Shown piece after piece: positions 16,666-25,454 of a stretch of DNA of 64,000 nt. The notes beneath the pieces were generated by a model, which was given only the letters and a program-made list of their open reading frames with translations, did not search any database and was not told the origin of the DNA. Source of the stretch: Bacillota bacterium (GTDB lineage: Bacteria; Bacillota; Clostridia; Acetivibrionales; DSM-1351); contig JAEWMS010000030.1 of NCBI GenBank assembly GCA_023393115.1, forward strand, positions 62,001 through 126,000. Reading direction: 5' to 3'. The position numbers were made by a program, and so were the translations under genes. Each line of letters begins with the position of its first letter. The first letter of the stretch is position 1.

Positions 16666-17949
16666 TTATTTCGGTCCTTTTATCTGGGAGGATTTAATCA
16701 TTGTACCTGTTCTTCTGATATTTACATTTACCTCTATGTTGACTTTGGTCTCAGGAAAATGCTTAAGCCAGTCATATTTTTCCCATTCTTGTATCGTTGG
16801 GAAGTATCCCGCAACTTTCTCTCCAAAACCCAATACATCTGTTCTATACTGGTTCTTTACCTTGGTAACTACATCTGTTACCTTTTCCTGAATATATTTT
16901 CCGGCATGTTCGTTTAATTTTTCAATATTGTTTTTATCCTCATAATTATTTCTGCTCGGAATTGCTCCTATGTCAGCTTCCATTTCAAGCTTTAAGTCAA
17001 TAACAGGTTTCCCCTTTTTAAAGGAAGCTTTTACTACAGGCTTCCGGCTGGGACGAAAATCCATTGGAATAACCTTTTCCGGTGCATTTACGTCCTTGAT
17101 CTCAATGATACCTTTCTTAAATTTACCTATTATCATAAGAAAATATCTCGTTTCCTCACTATTCAAGTAACCAACCATTTTATCAGCCGAGAACAAAGCA
17201 GTGCCTACAAATTCGTTCTTGGCCACTCCAGACCGTGGGAGGGTTCCTGGTGTAAATCCATCATCACCATTCATGGCTGCTTCTATCGGTGCCCGTTCTT
17301 CGGTTAACTCCTTAAACTCATTGATTCCGGTATAGGCTGTATAGCTCTGATTATAGGTGGATAACATTCCCCGATAAAAATCAAAGAAGGTCACTCTGGG
17401 GAAAAAACTGGTATTGTTGGCCTGAACTGCCATCAACTCGGTGGCTTTTGACAGGCTTTCACCAATAGTCGGCTTATTTTCCTGAATATATTTCTGGGCC
17501 GTACCCTTTACTACTGCTATGTCCACAATTCTTCTTGCTTCCCTATATCTGGCCATGGGAGCTAAATAATCCTGTAACCCCTCTCGTGCCAAATCCTCTG
17601 AAATAATTACATTTTTCAGGTGCATCAAGGACACTCTTCTAGAAGTTGCCATCCCATACATATCAAGAGCCTCTAAGGGTGATTTAGCCTCAATTGTATG
17701 GATATTTGCCCCAGCTGTTTCATTGGAGTTTCCCATTCCGCCCTTATTCTTTTCCTGACCCTCGTTGCCTCCTCCTGATTTATAGGTGGGGTATTGGATA
17801 GTAAGTCTTACTTTATTGGATGTACCTTTATCTATCCCCAGCACCAAAGCATAAACCTCGTCATCCACCTCCCTGGCATCAAAACACGCAGTAAATGTTA
17901 AGGAGATTAATATACAAAAGGACAATAACAAGCTAACTCTTTTTATCAT
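16666..17949 (-). CDS. gerC: Spore germination lipoprotein, Ger(x)C family
   Basis: The C subunit of a nutrient germinant receptor in the inner spore membrane. The N-terminal signal ends in a lipobox (LTFTAC) followed by FDAREVDDEVYALVLGIDKG, the conserved start of GerC proteins. The C-terminal part contains the family segment KYDWLKHFPETKVNIEVNVNIRRTG. The start at 17949 follows GGGGTGG by 8 bases and overlaps the end of gerB by 17 bp, which indicates translational coupling. The length (427 residues) is a little above the usual 370-400, because of a Gly/Asn-rich insertion (about 60-85). Confidence 0.93.
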   Translation of the reverse strand: MIKRVSLLLSFCILISLTFTACFDAREVDDEVYALVLGIDKGTSNKVRLTIQYPTYKSGGGNEGQEKNKGGMGNSNETAGANIHTIEAKSPLEALDMYGMATSRRVSLMHLKNVIISEDLAREGLQDYLAPMARYREARRIVDIAVVKGTAQKYIQENKPTIGESLSKATELMAVQANNTSFFPRVTFFDFYRGMLSTYNQSYTAYTGINEFKELTEERAPIEAAMNGDDGFTPGTLPRSGVAKNEFVGTALFSADKMVGYLNSEETRYFLMIIGKFKKGIIEIKDVNAPEKVIPMDFRPSRKPVVKASFKKGKPVIDLKLEMEADIGAIPSRNNYEDKNNIEKLNEHAGKYIQEKVTDVVTKVKNQYRTDVLGFGEKVAGYFPTIQEWEKYDWLKHFPETKVNIEVNVNIRRTGTMIKSSQIKGPK

Positions 17950-19051
17950 CAGGTAAACCACCCCTTTTTCCGAAGATTACAGATATTATTAGTATCAGTA
18001 TGGGTACCAGGTAAACAACGAAACAGCTGTATTGGCGAATAAAGTGAATGTTTACCTGAATCACCTCAGACAAGCTTTTAGGAATAAGGGCTACCATAAA
18101 CAATAAAAAGCTGAATGGAAATATCAGCGGCCTGTGACCGGGAATTCTAAAGGCTTTTGTATATAAATTTATAGATAAGAAAAACGCTATAGATACACTA
18201 ACAAGTGAAGAAATAACCCAGGCAAAAAGAAAAATTGATTCCAGCCTTTGCACAAACCTGTTGAAGTAGATTGCTCTTGATAATTCAAACAAACCAGACA
18301 AATTTTCGCTTCCTCCCGAGTACATAAAAGCCAGAATATTGAATAGTATATTTAGACTGAAGGTTATCCCCGCTATTATAATACTAGTGTAGCCTGCCCT
18401 TTTAAAAAATCTAATTCCATGTATGGAATTTATTATAAAAGTGAGAATAACAACCTCATCATAGTCTGAGCATCTTAGTAGCCCTGTTGTTATCGTTTGT
18501 TTCCATCCATAACCTAAATAGGGTTTTATAAAGTCAAAGTCATATCTTGGGATGGCCATCAGCAAAACTAAAACAACCGCTATTATGACAGGAATGAAAA
18601 AAATGCCTGCTACACGAGCAATACCCTCCAGCCCGTAATATGCTACAATTGCACAGACTGCAATAAACCCAAAAATAAGAATGCTTGGAGGTGTGTAGGG
18701 TAGGTTATATGCCTTAATCATTTCTATAAATTCTCTCAAGCTCGAAGAAGCATAAAAGATAAAGTATGCCGAAAATAATAAAATCAGAACCTTACCTGCA
18801 AACTTACCTATTGCGGCCTCAAATATTTGAGTAAGATCCATATTGGGGAACCTCTTCATCAGCAGGGATATTATTGAAAATAATATTAAGCTTACTATAC
18901 AGGAGACTATGGTTCCATACCATGCAGCGGTGCCTTCAGTATCTATAAGTATTGAAATACTCATATAGAAGATTTTTGTAATTAGGAGGATAGAAGTCAC
19001 GCACACTGCTTCATAGGTTCCGAAGGTTCCTTGACTATTCTTTGCTGTCAT
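17933..19051 (-). CDS. gerB: Spore germination permease-like protein, GerB family
   Basis: The B subunit of the germinant receptor, an amino-acid-permease-type membrane protein with about 10 hydrophobic segments in 372 residues. This subunit is thought to bind the germinant. The start MTAKNSQGTFGTYEAVC at 19051 is nine bases after GGGGAGG, and the first 17 bp overlap the gerA stop. It is placed second in the A-B-C operon, as is usual. The sequence does not reveal the germinant. Confidence 0.92.
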   Translation of the reverse strand: MTAKNSQGTFGTYEAVCVTSILLITKIFYMSISILIDTEGTAAWYGTIVSCIVSLILFSIISLLMKRFPNMDLTQIFEAAIGKFAGKVLILLFSAYFIFYASSSLREFIEMIKAYNLPYTPPSILIFGFIAVCAIVAYYGLEGIARVAGIFFIPVIIAVVLVLLMAIPRYDFDFIKPYLGYGWKQTITTGLLRCSDYDEVVILTFIINSIHGIRFFKRAGYTSIIIAGITFSLNILFNILAFMYSGGSENLSGLFELSRAIYFNRFVQRLESIFLFAWVISSLVSVSIAFFLSINLYTKAFRIPGHRPLIFPFSFLLFMVALIPKSLSEVIQVNIHFIRQYSCFVVYLVPILILIISVIFGKRGGLPDDKKS

Positions 19052-20837
19052 TGTAATCATCCTCCCCGCCTGCATCCTTTACCTGTTTGCTCCCGTCATC
19101 CTCTTTTTTACCATTTGATTTATCTGAAGCAGGCGGTTCCTGAGTCCACTTTCTCGAAATGTAAGGCTGTCTTCTAACATCCAGAGGATTTGTGTTGTCA
19201 GGTCTTTTTTGCTGCTTCCAGACAGGCATTCTTAAAACAACATCACTACTGCTTGACAATTTCGGAGCAAAGGGAGTTAACATGGGAATACCAAAGGATT
19301 TTGTACATGCCAGCATGACTGTAGTAGCAACTATGCCCAAGGAAATGCCATAAAACCCTAGAAAAGCCCCCAATATTATATAAAGTATGCGTGTAATTCT
19401 AGCTGCAAAGGCCATATTGAAATCAGGAATTGCAAAATTACCAAGCCCTGTAATAGCAACTATTATAATGAGGACAGGACTTACAAGGTTGGCCTGGACT
19501 GCAGCCTGACCGAGGATAAGGGCCCCGATTATACCTATAGTATTTCCAATGATTCCGGGAATTCTAATACCCGCTTCACGTATAAGCTCAAATGAAGCTT
19601 CCATAAGTAAAACCTCAATAATGGTAGGGAATGGAACGTTTTCACGAGCTTTAGCTATAGCGATCAGAATATCTGTAGGAATCATCTCCCTGTGAAAATT
19701 AGTTAGTGCTACATAGAGCCCGGGTATGAAAGTGGCTATAAATATTGAAAGAATTCTAATAAACCTTAGAAGCATTCCGTACTGCCACCTCAGGTTAGTA
19801 TCTTCGGGTGTATGAAACATTGTCGCAAGGGTTACAGGTGCCACAAGGGCAAAGGGTGTACCATCGGCTATAATAACAGCCTTGCCTTCAATCAGATGAG
19901 ATGCAGCCCTGTCTGGCCTTTCGGTGGACATTATGGTAGGAATAATTGACAGGGGGTTTTCTTCTATAAACTGCTCCAATATCCCGCTTCCGGAAATGAA
20001 ATCGGTATCCAGTCCATTAATTCTTCTCTTTATTTCCTCTACTATTACCGGGTTTATTAAGCCGTCGATGTACATCACAGCACATTGATTATGATTTCTG
20101 GCACCTATTTTTAAGAACTCGGTAGAAAGGTCTCTATTTTTTATTATTCTTCTTATTAGAGTTACGTTTGTACGAAGGTTTTCAGTAAATCCCTCTTGAG
20201 CCCCTCTCACGACGCCTTCGGTTTGAGGCGTACTTACCGAACGTTTGTCAAAACCCTTTGTTTCATTGGAAATACAGTAATCACAGCCATCAACGTAAAG
20301 ACAAGTGTTACCTACCAATATTTCATAAATCATTTCTTCACTATCGGAAATCTTTGTAGACTGATTTGTTTCGATTACCTCTAGAAGTATCTTATCCATA
20401 TTACATCCTACTTCTGAATAATCTTTTTTTACAAGCAACGGCTTTAATATAAAATTGTTTATAGTGGTCCGGTCGGCCATTCCGTCTAAAAATGAAATAA
20501 AAGCCCTAAGCTTGCTTCCTATTTTAAACTCACGGATAATAATATCCTTATTTTTTTCAGAATTAAAAGCGGTCTTTATCAGTTCTATATTTTCGTCTAT
20601 ATTTTTTGATATTTTCCGTTCTAAAACATTTTGGTCTTCTCTTTTTTCCTTTTCCTTATTTATCTCAGATACAGGTACAGGCTTTTTTATCTTTCTTATC
20701 CTGTGTTCTACCCCTCTGACTTTTTCGGCTTCTTTTGTCTCTTCTTCTGTCTCAGGAATATAGAAAGGTTCAATGTTTTTTGGTTTTTTATAGGTTAAAA
20801 TTGAAAACAGGCTCGAAATACCCTTTTTTTTTGCCAT
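19035..20837 (-). CDS. gerA: Spore germination protein, GerA family
   Basis: The A subunit of the germinant receptor. The 600-residue protein has a charged N-terminal region (1-90), the conserved GerA N-terminal domain (about 90-330, FISFLDGMADRTTI), and four to five membrane segments (about 340-530) around the family motif PFPTIIEVLLMEASFELIREA, followed by a hydrophilic tail rich in K, D, G and S. The start at 20837 follows GGGAG by six bases. It leads the operon gerA-gerB-gerC-small protein. A sigma-G promoter is expected upstream, but no convincing match was found by eye. Confidence 0.94.
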   Translation of the reverse strand: MAKKKGISSLFSILTYKKPKNIEPFYIPETEEETKEAEKVRGVEHRIRKIKKPVPVSEINKEKEKREDQNVLERKISKNIDENIELIKTAFNSEKNKDIIIREFKIGSKLRAFISFLDGMADRTTINNFILKPLLVKKDYSEVGCNMDKILLEVIETNQSTKISDSEEMIYEILVGNTCLYVDGCDYCISNETKGFDKRSVSTPQTEGVVRGAQEGFTENLRTNVTLIRRIIKNRDLSTEFLKIGARNHNQCAVMYIDGLINPVIVEEIKRRINGLDTDFISGSGILEQFIEENPLSIIPTIMSTERPDRAASHLIEGKAVIIADGTPFALVAPVTLATMFHTPEDTNLRWQYGMLLRFIRILSIFIATFIPGLYVALTNFHREMIPTDILIAIAKARENVPFPTIIEVLLMEASFELIREAGIRIPGIIGNTIGIIGALILGQAAVQANLVSPVLIIIVAITGLGNFAIPDFNMAFAARITRILYIILGAFLGFYGISLGIVATTVMLACTKSFGIPMLTPFAPKLSSSSDVVLRMPVWKQQKRPDNTNPLDVRRQPYISRKWTQEPPASDKSNGKKEDDGSKQVKDAGGEDDYNDSKE

Positions 20838-20955
20838 ATTAATCTCCCTGATTCTAGACACTGGTGTTTACATATAGCATTTCCAAACAATACGTAAATA
20901 TCATTGGGAAGTAAATGAATATTTTACCTGCCATTATACGGCTGTTATTTATGGG

Positions 20956-20985
20956 TAGAAAAAAACACTGGCTAAATCCAGTGTT
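20956..20985 (-). terminator. Terminator of the BtrH-like gene
   Basis: On the minus strand AACACTGG pairs with CCAGTGTT (20964-20971/20978-20985) around a 6-nt loop, followed by TTTTTC. It isolates the BtrH-like gene from the ger operon downstream. Confidence 0.8.
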
Positions 20986-21021
20986 CTAACTTTCATAATA
21001 TATATCCAGGTAATCTCGGGG

Positions 21022-22581
21022 TTACTTGTAAAGAGTAACAGCAAAAATGTGCATATTGGGACAATCAGGTAAGGTTATGCTCTTCAATTCCTTTTTTGCA
21101 GGTATTGAACGTTGTATGGCAAATAAGCTATAGTCATTATAAGTTCTACCCTCATATTTGTTATGACCATCTCCACCCCACATAATTATTTCATCGTACA
21201 GGGGGCTCCTAGCCGCCCAGTCACTAAAATTAACCTGAATGTTATCACTACTCCCATCAATATAGTTTACACCTATTTGATCAATAAAGTTGCCCCATTC
21301 ACTGGAGCCCATCAATAAAATCCCTTTATATTCTCCGGCGGGAACAATTATAACCTGATTGTCACAGGATATATTGTTACAGCTGTTATCTATAATTTCG
21401 GGAAATCTGAATTTAAGTTTTTCCGATGATATAATTTGTCCGCTTGGGGCATTATGAGACAAGAAATAGTGCCCTGTTCCGGTAAAGTCAGCCGAACAAT
21501 CTCTTGATTCAGTGCTATGAAAAGCATTGCTATTAAAACATTCGCTTAAATCAATGAAAGTATATTCACATTCTTCATTTATGTTTTCGGTATTTGATAT
21601 CTCAGTACTTTTCTGCACCGTTATGGTATCATTATGTACTGCTTCCTGAAGATTCAACAGTATGGTTTTTTCCATGCTCAGAATATCTTTTAAGGATTTA
21701 AGCACTCTTTTATGAATTCCCTCAGAATTTCCTGTATAATGTCCTTTCAGAAGCCAGCTTACTACTACCTTCCACTTATTATGTACACATAGAAAATCCT
21801 TTTCAATCTGTTTCAGCTTTGAGTTCTGTAAAGTCTTGTTTATGTAATTGATAAATTGAGCGTAAAGGAATCTTGAACCAGATATATATGTGAGATTTCT
21901 GAATAATAATGAACCCCAAATATCAACCTGGCCATTCTTAAATTCCTCTTCGAAGTTAAATTGTGATTCAAAGTCATCAATGAAACTTTCCATATTACTA
22001 AAAATTCCACATTTAAACACCTTTTCTACTGAAGTACTCAGAACTTCACCATAGTCGTAATTTTGCCGTGACAGACCGAACCTGAAAGTTGAATAATAGG
22101 CATAGCCGTTTATAAAATCCTCATATGGCAGATAATAATGAGCCTGTCCGGCTACCGGATCCAAACAGGTAATGGTATTTTCAGGGCTAATACCTATAGC
22201 AAGGCACGTGTGACCAAGATTAACCTTCTGATAACTCCGACTCCAGGGACACCAGTATGTGTTAATAGAGATTGCAGTAGGATATCCCAGCTGTAGCTGT
22301 TCTTTAATTGTTTGATAAATCTCATCCACAGTATCTGCTTTTATGGTTGATATCTTAAATCCGCAATACATTTCAAGTAACTCCTGCAGGTTTTCATTTC
22401 CTGTGCTGATACGACCGCCCATACATTCAGACTGCCCCGGTTCGACCGGAATGTATTTGAAGTTAAAAGCCTCAGAAAACGCAAGCTGATATTCACCATT
22501 ATAGTGGGCTGCTACAGTAAAAAATATATCTTCCCTACAGTTTAACCCCTCATTATGCATAGGTTGAACATTTAATAACAT
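21022..22581 (-). CDS. BtrH-like papain-fold protein, function unknown
   Basis: A 519-residue soluble protein. Residues 1-160 resemble the BtrH N-terminal domain, known from the acyl-ACP:ribostamycin acyltransferase of butirosin synthesis and from many clostridial proteins of unknown role. A papain-like triad is visible: C15 (GLNCREDIFFTVAAHYN), H124 (NLGHTCLAIGI) and D141 (CLDPVAG). The middle (about 175-340) is helical and resembles no family that I know. The C-terminal 150 residues are beta-rich (GEYKGILLMGSSEWGNF, VNFSDWAARSP) and look like a carbohydrate-binding sandwich. The start follows GAGGTGG. It has its own promoter and terminator, and no synthase genes are nearby, so a natural-product role is not supported. 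Confidence 0.6.
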   Translation of the reverse strand: MLLNVQPMHNEGLNCREDIFFTVAAHYNGEYQLAFSEAFNFKYIPVEPGQSECMGGRISTGNENLQELLEMYCGFKISTIKADTVDEIYQTIKEQLQLGYPTAISINTYWCPWSRSYQKVNLGHTCLAIGISPENTITCLDPVAGQAHYYLPYEDFINGYAYYSTFRFGLSRQNYDYGEVLSTSVEKVFKCGIFSNMESFIDDFESQFNFEEEFKNGQVDIWGSLLFRNLTYISGSRFLYAQFINYINKTLQNSKLKQIEKDFLCVHNKWKVVVSWLLKGHYTGNSEGIHKRVLKSLKDILSMEKTILLNLQEAVHNDTITVQKSTEISNTENINEECEYTFIDLSECFNSNAFHSTESRDCSADFTGTGHYFLSHNAPSGQIISSEKLKFRFPEIIDNSCNNISCDNQVIIVPAGEYKGILLMGSSEWGNFIDQIGVNYIDGSSDNIQVNFSDWAARSPLYDEIIMWGGDGHNKYEGRTYNDYSLFAIQRSIPAKKELKSITLPDCPNMHIFAVTLYK

Positions 22582-22643
22582 AATATGCCACCTCATTTAG
22601 TAAGTTTCCTCATGGGTCAGTAAATGATTGCCATTTATGTATA

Positions 22644-22672
22644 TTATTACATTTACTTTGTATTTTTGTCAA
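22644..22672 (-). promoter_or_regulatory. Sigma-A promoter of the BtrH-like gene
   Basis: On the minus strand a consensus -35 TTGACA (22667-22672), a 17-bp spacer and -10 TAATAA (22644-22649). It makes the BtrH-like gene independent of the glycosidase operon upstream. Confidence 0.75.
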
Positions 22673-22703
22673 TATTTTACTATTGTCCACTATTTTCTAC
22701 ACC

Positions 22704-23831
22704 TTAATGCTGAGATATATCTTCCGAAACATATCTGAAGTTCCTGAAATCAGCGACTCCACCTGTCTGCTTTCGTGAATAGTAAAATACCCCTATTCGA
22801 TATCCTATGAAAAGATCGAGAGTATAAGCCATCTTCAAATTAGTGCCAAGGGTTCTCCACTGGTTGCCATCGGTGGAAAAATAGAACGAAGCTATATCTA
22901 TACTATTCTCAAAATTAAATTCTATTTTGAGAAATATTTGCGTTCCAGTAAAAAGTAGATACATTTCTTCTTTCTGTCTGCCTTCACTGTCTTTTTTGGA
23001 AACCACAACTCTTTTTAAGCCATTTTCATCAGCCCTGACTCCTATCATTCCATAATTACCCTGTAAAGCTACTATACCTGCGTAATCACCGGAATTCATC
23101 CCTTTAGTATCCAGCTCCACTGTAAAAGCACAGTGAGGGCCACTGGTACGTTGAGTTAAAGTATTTCTGGCAGTTAAAATGTCTTTTGCCAGTGAGGCGG
23201 AACGCAGTCTCAAATAGCCCCTTCTTCCATGTCCGTCAGCCGGCCACTCAATAAACATCAAATAGTAATACTCATTTATTTTGTAAGCTCTGCAGCCCTC
23301 ACAACGCAGACGTATATTTTCGGAAGGTGTACTGAAGAGCAGTTTATCAACTCCGTTCTCCTTTATTCCCGATAAATCATCTCTTAATTCAACAATCCTT
23401 ATATCACCGTTGCCATATATAAGATATGCCTTATCTTGGTCAAACAGGAAGGACATATCGTGATAGCTGCCCTCGATCACATATCTGCTCCAGCCAGTTT
23501 TTTCAATATTATCGGTATAATATATATAGGTCTTTTTCATGTCATGACACGTAAAACATGCGTAGAAAATCCCCTCATGGTATTTTAGACTTGTGGCCCA
23601 CTGCCCCCTGCCATAAGCATTTTTTCCGTTGCTAAGCTGATAAATATCGTTCTCCTCAATAGTTTCAAATATATATGAAACCAAATCCCAATGATAAAGA
23701 TCCTTGGATTTAAGAATTGGTCCCCCCGGCATGACAAACATAGTTGTACACACCATATAATAGGTATTGTCAATGCGAATAATATCAGGGTCAGGAAAAT
23801 CCGCCCATATTATAGGATTTTTAACCATCAT
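22704..23831 (-). CDS. GH43 glycosidase with internal deletion, probably inactive
   Basis: It looks like a GH43 beta-xylosidase/arabinofuranosidase of the kind with a five-bladed propeller followed by a beta-sandwich, usually near 510 residues, but it is only 375 long. The first part (1-204) keeps the catalytic residues D14 (FPDPD), D125 (YHDMS) and E178 (CEGCRAYK). After WPADGHGRR the sequence jumps, in frame, at residues 204/205 (genomic 23219/23220) to GYLRLRSASLAKDIL, which normally begins the sandwich domain. About 130-140 residues covering the last propeller blades are missing. The reading frame is intact, so it is an in-frame deletion. It is the last gene of the operon, beyond a stem-loop. 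Confidence 0.75.
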   Translation of the reverse strand: MMVKNPIIWADFPDPDIIRIDNTYYMVCTTMFVMPGGPILKSKDLYHWDLVSYIFETIEENDIYQLSNGKNAYGRGQWATSLKYHEGIFYACFTCHDMKKTYIYYTDNIEKTGWSRYVIEGSYHDMSFLFDQDKAYLIYGNGDIRIVELRDDLSGIKENGVDKLLFSTPSENIRLRCEGCRAYKINEYYYLMFIEWPADGHGRRGYLRLRSASLAKDILTARNTLTQRTSGPHCAFTVELDTKGMNSGDYAGIVALQGNYGMIGVRADENGLKRVVVSKKDSEGRQKEEMYLLFTGTQIFLKIEFNFENSIDIASFYFSTDGNQWRTLGTNLKMAYTLDLFIGYRIGVFYYSRKQTGGVADFRNFRYVSEDISQH

Positions 23832-23857
23832 TAATGTATTCCGCCTTTCATTAAACT

Positions 23858-23899
23858 ACAAAATGTCCTGGCTATACTGATATAGACAGGACGTTTTGT
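23858..23899 (-). terminator. Stem-loop between abfA and the shortened GH43 gene
   Basis: ACAAAA-GTCCTG-CTATA (from 23858) pairs with TATAG-CAGGAC-TTTTGT (to 23899) with two single mismatches and a CTGA loop. There is no following T-run on the minus strand, so it may be a partial terminator or an mRNA-end barrier. Confidence 0.6.
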
Positions 23900-23913
23900 T
23901 AATTTATTTACAC

Positions 23914-25392
23914 TTAAATGACTTCTATGGTAACCACCGATTTTGAGGGTATACCTCCGGTAATATGATTTTTTGACAGTTGAATATTTTCAAAAGTTTC
24001 AATTTTTACATTATTTGAAGCCTCGAAAGTATTTTTTGCATTCATACTGTTTGAGGATATTATCTTAGCATTACAACTTTGCACCTCTAGCCCTCTGATA
24101 TCTATATTAATATCAACAGCCTGGGAGGGATTTAGATTACAAATTGAAACATGTATTTTTCCTTCCTTGTCCATTGAGGAGGATACACTCAGCTGAGGAA
24201 TATTCTCTCCATTAAACGAGTATTCCGGGCTTTCGAAATCCATCGATAAGAGATCTGCATCGTGATGTACCTTGTACATGTCGAATACATGATACGTCGG
24301 GGTCAAAAGTATTTTCTCCCCTTCTGTGAGAATGACAGACTGCAGCACATTAATAATCTGTGCTATATTAGCCATTTGTACTCTGTCGCAATGGTTGTTG
24401 AACAGGTTGAAATGGATTCCTGCCACCAACGCGTCTCTGAGAGTATTTTGCTGATAAAGGAACCCTGGATTTGTTCCGGGCTCGACGCCGAACCAGGTAC
24501 CCCACTCATCAACTATCAAACCCACCTTTTTCTCAGAGTCATATTTGTCCATAATGTTGGAATGCTTTGTTACAAGTTCATCCATGTAAAGGGCATTCTG
24601 CATTACCGAAAACCATTCATTTTCCTCAAACTCGGTAGCAGATCCCTGTATAGACCAATCCTTTGAAACTCTTGTGTAATAATGGAGACTTAGACCATCC
24701 ATTTGTTTCCCGGCCTCTCTCATTAAAACCTCAGTCCAGTGATAGTCATCAACCGATGCACCCCCGGCAATTTTATATATCTTATTCTCTCCGAAGTTTC
24801 TTACGTATGTTGCATACCTGCGATATTGGTCGGCATAATACTCGGCACGCATATTTCCGCCGCAGCCCCAGTTCTCATTACCTACTCCAAAATATTTAAG
24901 CTGCCAGGGATTCGGCTTTCCGTTTGCCTTTCGTAATTCAGTCATAGGTGATTTTCCATCAAAGGTGATATACTCTACCCATTGCTGCATCTCCTTAACG
25001 GTACCGCTTCCTACATTACCGCATATATACGGCTCAGCACCTATTAATTCACAGAATTCTAAAAACTCATGAGTACCAAAATGGTTGTTTTCAACTACGC
25101 CGCCCCAGTGGGTATTAACCATGCAAGGTCTGCTTTCCTTTGGACCGATTCCGTCCATCCAGTGATATTCATCGGCAAAACATCCTCCCGGCCATCTCAG
25201 AACAGGAATTTCTAATTTTTTAAGAGCTTCTATTACATCGGTGCGAAAGCCTTTTATATTTGGAATGGGGGAATTCTCCCCCACCCATATTCCCTCGTAA
25301 ATACATCGTCCAAGATGTTCTGAAAAATGACCGTATATGTTTTTATTTATTTTGCCCTTTTTTATATCAGCATTCAAAATCATTTTAGCCAT
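23914..25392 (-). CDS. abfA: GH51 alpha-L-arabinofuranosidase
   Basis: Releases arabinose from arabinoxylan or arabinan oligosaccharides. The 492-residue protein matches intracellular AbfA enzymes over its full length: IYGHFSEHLGRCIYEGIWVG, RWPGGCFADEYHW, the acid/base glutamate in GVGNENWGCGG and the nucleophile glutamate in LIVDEWGTWF, then a C-terminal beta-sandwich. There is no signal peptide. The start at 25392 follows AGGAGAG by 6 bases; a longer frame (to 25431) lacks a site. It is in an operon with the ABC transporter and GH43 genes upstream, so its substrate is probably imported by that transporter. Confidence 0.96.
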   Translation of the reverse strand: MAKMILNADIKKGKINKNIYGHFSEHLGRCIYEGIWVGENSPIPNIKGFRTDVIEALKKLEIPVLRWPGGCFADEYHWMDGIGPKESRPCMVNTHWGGVVENNHFGTHEFLEFCELIGAEPYICGNVGSGTVKEMQQWVEYITFDGKSPMTELRKANGKPNPWQLKYFGVGNENWGCGGNMRAEYYADQYRRYATYVRNFGENKIYKIAGGASVDDYHWTEVLMREAGKQMDGLSLHYYTRVSKDWSIQGSATEFEENEWFSVMQNALYMDELVTKHSNIMDKYDSEKKVGLIVDEWGTWFGVEPGTNPGFLYQQNTLRDALVAGIHFNLFNNHCDRVQMANIAQIINVLQSVILTEGEKILLTPTYHVFDMYKVHHDADLLSMDFESPEYSFNGENIPQLSVSSSMDKEGKIHVSICNLNPSQAVDINIDIRGLEVQSCNAKIISSNSMNAKNTFEASNNVKIETFENIQLSKNHITGGIPSKSVVTIEVI

Positions 25393-25454
25393 AAGCAACT
25401 CTCCTATTCTGAATAACTTTACATCATGCACAATTATACCTTAGTCAATAAAGT

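Noticed and set aside
20838..20960. Sigma-G promoter of the ger operon
   Set aside because: One is expected, but no -35/-10 pair with proper spacing was convincing by eye.
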